From positions 124,001-188,000 of the forward strand of contig NZ_AXAL01000014.1 in the NCBI RefSeq assembly GCF_000472785.1: 64,000 nucleotides of DNA, written 5' to 3'. Below are positions 58,340 through 64,000 of this stretch, piece by piece. This DNA is from Mesorhizobium loti CJ3sym. Lineage in GTDB: Bacteria; Pseudomonadota; Alphaproteobacteria; Rhizobiales; Rhizobiaceae. Both the position numbers and the translations under genes were made by a program. Each line of letters begins with the position of its first letter. Positions within the stretch are counted from its first letter, which is position 1. Below the pieces are notes generated by a model, which saw only the letters and a list, made by a program, of their open reading frames with translations, was not told the DNA's origin and did not search any database.

Positions 58340-59623
58340 TCAAGTCCGTATCAGAGAGAGTATGGCTTGCGCGGCCACGTCCGTTCCGGGTTGCAACGCC
58401 ATCCGGGCTGCATTGTCCCTCAGGCGGGCGCGCATGGCATCGTCGGCCAGCAGGCCGAGAATGGCTCTCTCCAATACTCCTTCGGTCCAGGCATCCCGGC
58501 CGATATGGTCGCCAACACCGGTCTCTCCGGCGCGGCGCGCATTGTCGTGTCCGTCCCAGCAATAGGGCATGATCAGCGACGGCACGCCGAAACGCAGCGC
58601 CTCGCAAAAGCTGTTGTTGCCGCCGTGATGGATGAACAGGTCGGACTTCGCCACCACGGAAGGCTGCGGAAACCAGGCGTCGAGATAGACATTGTCGGGC
58701 ACCGCCCGATAGGCATCGCGCAGGCCGCCGACATTGACGATGAAGCGCGCCGGCAGCCTGTCGAACACGGCAAGCATGCGCTCGATCAACCCGACATCCA
58801 TGGCGCCGAGGCTGCCGAAGGCGACATAGACCAGCGGCCCGCCATTGCGCGGGAAGACCGGCACCTCGAACGGCCCTTCCGACCGCACGCAGCCTTCGAG
58901 ATAGACGAAGCGCTGCGGGTCGAGCGGTTCGGCCCGTTCGCGCCGCACGATCGCCGGCGTCAGCAGCAGATTGAGGTCGGGCGAGCTTTCCAGGAACAGG
59001 CCCTTGGGCAATGGTGCCAGGCCGGCATCGACGCGAAAACGGTTGAAGCGGTCATGCGCCGGCGCCGAGGCCGAGAGATAGCGCGCCTCGAACGCCGCGC
59101 GTTGCGGGTCGTCCGCACCCATTCCCGAGAGATAGGGCGGCACTTCAGCGTCGGGCAATTCCGTCTCGGCGCAGGAGACGACGCGCACCCAGGGGCAGCC
59201 AGCCGTCGCGATCGCCGGGAACATGATGACATTGTCGAGCACCACGGCGTCCGGCTTCAGCCGTGCCAGCAATTGGCGCAAAGGCGACTCGGCGTTGACA
59301 GCGGTGTCGACGATCGCTTGCCAGGTCGGCGCGACATAGGTTTCGAGCTGGTCGATCGGGCTCAGCCGGAAATGCGGCAGGTGCCGGCGCACGAAAGCCT
59401 GCCAATAGCTCTGGCGTTCGCTGTCGCTCAGCGGCTCGTCGGTCGGCAGCTGGTATTCCTGGAACCCATAGTCGGCAAAGACACCGGAGAAGCCGGCATG
59501 GCAGATAAAGACGGGCCGGGCGCCCCTGGCGCGCAAGGCCTGCGCGATGCCGACGCAATTCAACGCCGCACCGAAGCTTGCTTCGGGAAACAGCGCGATG
59601 GTCGGGCTGGCTTTACGCGTCAA
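58340..59623 (-). CDS. UGT/MGT-like glycosyltransferase (GT1 family)
   Basis: A 427-residue glycosyltransferase of the GT-B fold. The C-terminal donor-binding region SDLFIHHGGNNSFCEALRFGVPSLIMPYCWDGHDNARRAGETGVG (about residues 328-372) is the GT1/UGT signature; the N-terminal half begins ALFPEASFGAALNCVGIAQALRARGARPVFICHAGFSGVFADYGF, typical of MGT-type enzymes that glycosylate small molecules. Acceptor and sugar are unknown. It is embedded in the putrescine operon (GntR gene 10 bp upstream, puuA 5 bp downstream). That is unusual for polyamine catabolism. Confidence 0.88.
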   Translation of the reverse strand: MTRKASPTIALFPEASFGAALNCVGIAQALRARGARPVFICHAGFSGVFADYGFQEYQLPTDEPLSDSERQSYWQAFVRRHLPHFRLSPIDQLETYVAPTWQAIVDTAVNAESPLRQLLARLKPDAVVLDNVIMFPAIATAGCPWVRVVSCAETELPDAEVPPYLSGMGADDPQRAAFEARYLSASAPAHDRFNRFRVDAGLAPLPKGLFLESSPDLNLLLTPAIVRRERAEPLDPQRFVYLEGCVRSEGPFEVPVFPRNGGPLVYVAFGSLGAMDVGLIERMLAVFDRLPARFIVNVGGLRDAYRAVPDNVYLDAWFPQPSVVAKSDLFIHHGGNNSFCEALRFGVPSLIMPYCWDGHDNARRAGETGVGDHIGRDAWTEGVLERAILGLLADDAMRARLRDNAARMALQPGTDVAAQAILSLIRT

Positions 59624-59633
59624 TTAATCCTCT

Positions 59634-60572
59634 TCATTCCGGCCGGCTGATCATGCCGAACAGCGCGGGCGCGCCGCGACTGGCCGCTTGCGGTCGCTGG
59701 TTGCGGGAGAGCCGCAGGTGGATGCGAAGCAGGTCGGCCGCCACCTCATACTGCCGGCTTTCAAGATGGTCGAGTATGTTCAGGTGTTCCAGCAAGGATT
59801 GCCGCAGCCGGAAGACGTTGACACCGCCGTAGATGCCTGGCAGCCGGCGCAGCCTGAGATGATCGGACAGTGCATCGGTGATGAAGCGGTTGGCGCAGCC
59901 CTCTGCGATCATGCCGTGGAAATCGATGTCCAGCCGCTGGAACTCGCGCGTGTCGAAGACGGCATCCGGCAGCGCCGACAACGCGTCCATGCCCTGGCGC
60001 AACGCCGCCGCCCGCGCGCCATCCAGTCGAAAGCCCGGAGTCAGGATTGCCGCGGGCTCAAGCAGCAGCCGGAACTCATAGCTCTCACCTTGCGCCTCCG
60101 GATCGTCGGGCGCACGGCGGAAAAGCCAGGACTGGCCGGGCGCGCGGTCCAGCAGATTCTCTTCTGTCAGTTTATTAAGAGCTTTTAGTACCGTCTTTCG
60201 CTCAGCGCTGTACCGGCGCATCAGCCCTGCGGCAGTCACCGTCTGGTCCAGCCGCCGCGCCGACCGGTCGCGCAGGATCGCTTCTGCGAGTTCGTCCTCC
60301 TCCGCAGCGGGCAATTCGGTGGCAATTGCCGACTGCGCGGCAAGGTCGACAGCCAGATGATAGCCGGTATCGGCCTCCCAGCGCACGACACCCCGTTCGG
60401 CGAGCAGGCTCAGCGCCGCCCTGACCGGCGTGCGCGAGACATTGCAGAGCGAGGCAATCTGCTGCTCGGGCAGCCGTGCGCCAGGCTCGAAGCCGCGCTG
60501 GCGCGCCACATCGAGGATGCGCTGAGCCAGATCGAGATGGTTGGTGCGAGGTCGTCGGGCTGTGGCTTGCAT
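59634..60572 (-). CDS. GntR-FCD regulator with two apparent winged helices
   Basis: A 312-residue GntR-family regulator. The first winged helix is at residues ~12-72 (RILDVARQRGFEPGARLPEQQIASLCNVSRTPVRAALSLLAERGVVRWEADTGYHL). A second wHTH-like unit follows at ~95-155 (LAEAILRDRSARRL, LMRRYSAERKTVLKALNKLTEENLLDRAPGQSWLF). The C-terminal FCD-like ligand domain spans ~165-295 (YEFRLLLEPAAILTPGFRL, FQRLDIDFHGMIAEGCANRFI). Ordinary members have a single N-terminal wHTH and about 230-250 residues, so the extra module is unusual. It heads the puu operon, divergent from potF, and most likely controls both. Confidence 0.9.
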   Translation of the reverse strand: MQATARRPRTNHLDLAQRILDVARQRGFEPGARLPEQQIASLCNVSRTPVRAALSLLAERGVVRWEADTGYHLAVDLAAQSAIATELPAAEEDELAEAILRDRSARRLDQTVTAAGLMRRYSAERKTVLKALNKLTEENLLDRAPGQSWLFRRAPDDPEAQGESYEFRLLLEPAAILTPGFRLDGARAAALRQGMDALSALPDAVFDTREFQRLDIDFHGMIAEGCANRFITDALSDHLRLRRLPGIYGGVNVFRLRQSLLEHLNILDHLESRQYEVAADLLRIHLRLSRNQRPQAASRGAPALFGMISRPE

Positions 60573-60669
60573 GACTGGTCTCGGGTGGCGGACATGACCT
60601 TATTGGTTTGACCGATCGCCGGCGCGGACGCAATCAGCCAGATTCCTCGGTCGATTGGCAGATTATGGA

Positions 60670-60699
60670 TTGACGTACTTTTTTCTGCAATAGTACTGT
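60670..60699. promoter_or_regulatory. Putative promoter/operator of the polyamine locus
   Basis: In the 235-bp gap between the divergent GntR gene and potF is TTGACG at 60670-60675, resembling a -35 element, next to an inverted pair GTACT (60675-60679)/AGTAC (60692-60696). A clear -10 is not seen. The dyad is a candidate site for the GntR-type regulator, with low certainty. Confidence 0.35.
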
Positions 60700-60807
60700 C
60701 TTTGCAATCGGCAGCAAAAAGACCGAGGGAACAGGATCGAGAGCTGCGGCATGGGCCGCGCCGGATCCAGCACAGAATTCGACGATCAACCGGAATGGGA
60801 GCCTGCC

Positions 60808-61872
60808 ATGACCGCTACCAGCCCGCGGCGCCGTGCGCTCAAGGTTTCTTCAATCGCTCTCGGCCTTGCCCTCGCGCTGTCGGCGCCGGCTGGTGCCGCC
60901 GACCTCGTCATCTCCAACTGGGACGGCTACATGGCTCCCGACGCCATGGCCTCCTTCAAGACCGCGACTGGCGTCTCCGGCGAGGTGGTGGTGCACGCCA
61001 CCAACGAAGAGATCATGGGCAAGCTGATTGCCGCCGGCGGCAAGGGCTATGACGTGGTCTTCGTCTCCTCGCCCTTCGCCGAGGTGCTGAACAAGCTCGG
61101 CCTGACCGAACCGATCGACCACGCCAAAATTCCCAACCTCGCCAACCTCTATCCCGAGGCGACAAAACTGCCGCACGATGTCGGCAACGCCTTCTCCGTG
61201 CCCTACACCTGGGGCACGACAGGCCTCTGCTACCGCTCGGACCTGGTGAAGACAGCGCCGACGAGCTGGAGCGATCTGCTCGCGCCCTCCGATGCGCTGA
61301 AGGGCAAGACCACCATGCTGGCGACCGATCGCTGGCTGCTGGCCGCCGGGCAGCTCGACAAAGGCTTTTCCGTCAACGAGACGGACCCGGCCAAGATGGC
61401 CGAGGTCAAGGACCTGCTGATCTCAGCCAAGAAGACCCTGCTCGCCTATGACGACACCACCTTCTATTCGAAGCTCGTTTCCGGCGAGGCGCTGATGGTG
61501 CAGGCCTGGGATGGCTGGTGCAATTACGGCATCGCCGAAAAGCCCGAGATCAAATACGTCATCCCCAAGGAGGGGTCGGACCTGTGGGTCGACACGATGG
61601 TGGTGATGAAGGCATCCGAGCACAAGGACGACGCCTTCAAGTTCATCAACTTCATGCTCGACGCCAAGAACCACGCCTGGGCAGCGCAGAACATCGACTA
61701 CAAGGTGCCGAACAAGCCGGCCATGGAAAGCCTGCCGGCCGATTTCCTGGCAAAATTCCCCAACATGGCGATGCCGGTCGCCGACCTCGTCAAGTTCGAA
61801 CAGCTGCGTGACGTCGGCGAAGCCCAGCGCGACTATTCCAAGATCGTCAGCGAGATCAAGGCCGCGCAGTAA
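60808..61872 (+). CDS. potF: Spermidine/putrescine ABC transporter substrate-binding protein
   Basis: A 354-residue periplasmic binding protein of the PotD/PotF class. A signal peptide (about residues 1-30, ALKVSSIALGLALALSAPAGAA; twin-arginine-like RRR before it) precedes ADLVISNWDGYMAPDAMASF, whose NWxxY is the hallmark of polyamine-binding proteins. AMVQAWDGWCNYGI and YVIPKEGSDLWVDTMVVMK follow. With the puuA/puuB genes adjacent, the ligand is most likely putrescine or a relative. Start ATG at 60808 has GGGAG upstream. A family-B repeat lies between this gene and the permease potB. Confidence 0.92.
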   Translation: MTATSPRRRALKVSSIALGLALALSAPAGAADLVISNWDGYMAPDAMASFKTATGVSGEVVVHATNEEIMGKLIAAGGKGYDVVFVSSPFAEVLNKLGLTEPIDHAKIPNLANLYPEATKLPHDVGNAFSVPYTWGTTGLCYRSDLVKTAPTSWSDLLAPSDALKGKTTMLATDRWLLAAGQLDKGFSVNETDPAKMAEVKDLLISAKKTLLAYDDTTFYSKLVSGEALMVQAWDGWCNYGIAEKPEIKYVIPKEGSDLWVDTMVVMKASEHKDDAFKFINFMLDAKNHAWAAQNIDYKVPNKPAMESLPADFLAKFPNMAMPVADLVKFEQLRDVGEAQRDYSKIVSEIKAAQ

Positions 61873-61918
61873 GGACGGTTCCAACGGCATCCTGGAAGCA
61901 AGCTTGCGTTTCGTCGCG

Positions 61919-62150
61919 CCCCCCTCTGGCCTGCCGGCCATCTCCCCCTCAAGGGGGGAGATTGGCTGTGGCATCGCTTTTGCAAATCGCCGACTTTTGA
62001 AGGCAGGCGGGAGGTCGGAACTGCCGATCTCCCCCCTTGAGGGGGGTGAGGAATGGTCCGCGCAGCGGACGGGAAGCCAATTGCTTGGCTTTCCGAACGA
62101 CGAACGCCCGGAGCGACACCGGAGGGCCGGGCCCGGCAGGGCAGAGGGGG
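61919..62150. repeat. Inverted-arm repeat, family B, copy 4
   Basis: A 232-bp element bounded by CCCCCCTCTGGCCTGCCGG (from 61919) and, at 62133-62150, its reverse complement with one mismatch. It shares the inner GAGGAATGGTCCGCG and GCCAATTGCTTGGC sequences with the copy at 50.5 kb. It lies inside the pot operon. Its right edge, AGAGGGGG at 62143-62150, falls where the ribosome binding site of potB should be. Confidence 0.88.
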
Positions 62151-62157
62151 TTACTTC

Positions 62158-63033
62158 GTGAAGTACCAACCCTCCCGCTCCTCCCTGTTGATGGCTCCCG
62201 CGTTGGTCTGGCTGACCGCGCTGATGGTGGTGCCGTGCGCGCTGGTTCTGGCGCTGGCCTTCTTCCGGCGCGGCATCTATGGCGGCATCGACTACACCTT
62301 CACGCTGGAGAATTTCGGGCTGGTCTTCGACCCGCTCTATGCCGGCATTTTCCTCAATTCGGCGCGCATCGCCGGCACCGCGACGCTGATCGCGGTGGTG
62401 ATCGGCTATGCCGCCGCCTACGCCATCGCGGCGGCACCGCGTCGGTGGCAGCCGGTGTTCCTGTTCTTTGCCGTGCTGCCGTTCTGGTCCAACTATCTGA
62501 TCCGGACTTACGCCTGGATCGTGCTGCTCAACCGCGAGGGCCTGATCACCCAGCTCCTGCGCTGGTTCGGCTACACCGGCGAGCCGCCGTCAATGCTCTA
62601 CACCGAGGGCGCCGTCATCGCCGGCCTCGTCTACAACTATTTGCCCTTCGTCATCCTCGCCTGCTACGCACCGCTGTCGCGCCTCAACCCGGAACTCGCC
62701 GAAGCCTCGCGCGACCTTGGCGCTTCCGCCGCCACCACCCTCCGCCGTGTCATCCTGCCCCTGACCGTGCCGGGCATCGCCGCCGGCGCCGTCTTCGTCT
62801 TCGTGCTGTCGATCGGCAATTTCGTCACCCCGGCGCTGCTCGGCGGCGGCCGCTTCCAGATGATCGGCAATCTCGTCTACGACCAGTTCCTGACCGCCAA
62901 TGACTGGCCCTTCGGAGCCGCTCTCGCCATGGCGCTGATCGCCATCATGCTCCTGGTGCTGATGGCGCAGGCCCTGGCCACCGACCGCGCCGCCGGGCGT
63001 GCTGCTGAGGCTAGAGGTCAAGCCGATGGCTGA
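62158..63033 (+). CDS. potB: Spermidine/putrescine ABC transporter permease (PotB-like)
   Basis: A 291-residue inner-membrane permease of the PotB/PotH type with six hydrophobic segments. ALPFWSNYLIRTYAWIVLLNREGLI and the EAA loop PELAEASRDLGASAATTLRRVILPLTVPGI match the family. The likely start is GTG at 62158, 7 bases after AGAGGGGG, which is the right end of a family-B repeat. The longer frame to 62053 runs through the repeat and gives a nonsense N-terminus. Its stop overlaps the potC start, as expected for coupled subunits. Confidence 0.88.
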   Translation: MKYQPSRSSLLMAPALVWLTALMVVPCALVLALAFFRRGIYGGIDYTFTLENFGLVFDPLYAGIFLNSARIAGTATLIAVVIGYAAAYAIAAAPRRWQPVFLFFAVLPFWSNYLIRTYAWIVLLNREGLITQLLRWFGYTGEPPSMLYTEGAVIAGLVYNYLPFVILACYAPLSRLNPELAEASRDLGASAATTLRRVILPLTVPGIAAGAVFVFVLSIGNFVTPALLGGGRFQMIGNLVYDQFLTANDWPFGAALAMALIAIMLLVLMAQALATDRAAGRAAEARGQADG

Positions 63034-63804
63034 GCGCTCCCCCGCCACGCGGCGCACGCTCTGGCTCGCGCTCGTCCTCGTCTTCGCCTTCCTCTACATC
63101 CCGATCGCCGTACTGGTGGCGCTATCCTTCAACGAAGGCGGACTGGCTTTTCGCTGAAATGGTATGTCTCCCTAGCCCACAATTCCGCGATCCTGTCCGC
63201 AACGCTCAACACGCTGATCGTGGCTGTCGTTTCGACGGCCATCGCCACGCTGCTCGGCACGCTGCTGGCCATCGGTGTCGAGATGCGCCGGCAATATGGC
63301 ATGGGGCTCGAAGCGCTGATCTTCGCGCCGATGATCATCCCCGACATCGTGCTGGCGATCGCATTGCTGTCGTTCTTTTCCATGCTCAATTTGACCATGG
63401 GCCTGCACACCATCATCCTTGCCCATGTCGTCTTCAACCTCGCCTTCGTCTGTTCGGTGGTGCGCGCAAGGCTGAAGAGTTTCGACTGGTCGATCGTCGA
63501 AGCCTCCGCCGATCTTGGCGCATCCGCGCTCACCACTTTCCGGCGGGTGACCTTGCCGGTCATCGCGCCGGCGGTGATCGCCGGCGCGCTGCTTGCCTTC
63601 ACGCTGTCGGTCGACGAGTTCATCATCGCCTTCTTCACCGCCGGCGCCGGTCGCGCCTCGACCACGCTGCCGATGCAGATTTACGCGATGATCCGCTTCG
63701 GCATCACGCCCGAGATCAACGCGCTGGCGACGATCGTCATGGCGGTTTCGATCACCGCGCTGACCCTGTCGCAGCGCCTTAACCGTGGGATCATCGGCCA
63801 ATGA
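63026..63804 (+). pseudogene. potC: Spermidine/putrescine ABC transporter permease (PotC-like), frameshifted
   Basis: The second permease gene is broken by a frameshift. From ATG at 63026 the frame runs MAERSPATRRTLWLALVLVFAFLYIPIAVLVALSFNEGGLAF and meets TGA at 63155-63157. Another frame picks up just there, with TGFSLKWYVSLAHNSAILSATLNTLIV (from about 63142), and continues normally through the EAA loop (SADLGASALTTFRRVTLPVIAPAVI) to the TGA at 63802. The expected segment between 'SFNEGG' and 'GFSLKWY' is a few residues shorter than in relatives, so an indel of a non-multiple of three near 63136-63145, next to a short CTGG-type repeat, is likely. It is either a true mutation or a sequencing error. 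Confidence 0.8.
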
Positions 63805-64000
63805 GCGAACCACGCACGCTGCTGGCCATCGATCATGTGTCAAAGAAGTTCGGCCAGGTCACCGCCGTCGACGGCATCTCGCTCGATATCCGCGAAAATG
63901 AATTCTTCGCGCTGCTTGGACCCTCCGGCTGCGGCAAGACCACGCTGCTGCGCATGCTGGCCGGTTTCGAGACGCCGAATGACGGGCGCATCCTGCTCGA
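63801..64000 (+). CDS. potA: Polyamine ABC transporter ATP-binding protein, N-terminal part
   Basis: The window ends within this gene. The first 66 residues (MSEPRTLLAIDHVSKKFGQVTAVDGISLD ... LLGPSGCGKTTLLRMLAGFETPNDGRILL) show the Walker A GPSGCGKTT and the layout of PotA-type ATPases. Its ATG overlaps the TGA of the frameshifted permease (ATGA). The remainder lies outside the window. Together with potF, potB and potC it makes a polyamine importer, provided the potC frameshift is not real. Confidence 0.88.
   Translation, partial: MSEPRTLLAIDHVSKKFGQVTAVDGISLDIRENEFFALLGPSGCGKTTLLRMLAGFETPNDGRILL

Noticed and set aside
60573..60807. Confident sigma-70 promoter for potF
   Set aside because: A TTGACG is present, but no -10 box sits at 16-18 bp from it; only a weak regulatory feature is listed.
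63220..63804. Second permease as an independent short gene starting at 63220
   Set aside because: The start is in the middle of a conserved permease sequence; upstream residues of the same frame (TGFSLKWY) belong to the same protein, so it is a frameshifted gene.

Overview
The window is high-GC chromosomal DNA from an alphaproteobacterium of the order Rhizobiales, most likely Mesorhizobium or a close relative. The basis is gene content and protein resemblance (about 1,600-residue NAD-glutamate dehydrogenase, heparinase-like gene next to purH, pcaIJF with an IclR regulator, many ABC uptake operons). No marker was compared with a database. Almost all long antisense reading frames are GC-driven shadows of the genes listed.

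Region by region. 1-11 kb: the end of rsmB, a heparinase II/III-like protein, purH, a UMF1-type MFS permease, a methyltransferase and the giant NAD-glutamate dehydrogenase. 11-20 kb: housekeeping and small accessory genes (AhpD-like protein, LysE exporter, DUF1062 protein, typA, MFS/TetR pair with a palindromic operator, inorganic pyrophosphatase, acetyltransferase). 20-24 kb: a LemA plus TPM-domain cluster with three tandem TPM copies, the third missing its tail and with a repeat-derived 5' end. 24-29 kb: pyridoxal kinase, DUF429, beta-carbonic anhydrase, NTF2-like protein and an M3 oligopeptidase. 29-37 kb: a divergent carbohydrate-type ABC uptake locus with an M81 peptidase, an SDR dehydrogenase, an ATPase and an RpiR regulator. 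37.5 kb: tRNA-Ala(CGC).

The most interesting stretch is 38.7-41.2 kb. An AT-rich leader with an 18-bp perfect palindrome precedes a 31-codon gene with a good ribosome binding site. A hairpin follows, then a SagB/ThcOx-type flavin dehydrogenase with a winged-helix-like N-terminus, then three small helical proteins. This is the layout of a ribosomally synthesised, modified peptide (RiPP) locus, but without a YcaO cyclodehydratase. It faces a convergent operon encoding an iron-chelate-type ABC ATPase, ExbB, ExbD and TonB.

44-64 kb: an isochorismatase-like hydrolase and a flavin oxidoreductase; a BMP/nucleoside ABC operon; pcaIJF with divergent pcaR and a perfect operator-like palindrome; and a polyamine locus (puuA, puuB, a UGT-like glycosyltransferase, a GntR regulator with two apparent winged helices, and divergent potF-potB-potC-potA). 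In potC a frameshift splits the second permease.

A family of paired, inverted palindromic repeat arms occurs at four places (22.7, 29.0, 50.5 and 61.9 kb) and repeatedly touches genes. It supplies the apparent N-terminus of one TPM copy, the C-terminus of the M81 peptidase and a ribosome binding site for potB. A different palindromic repeat follows purH.
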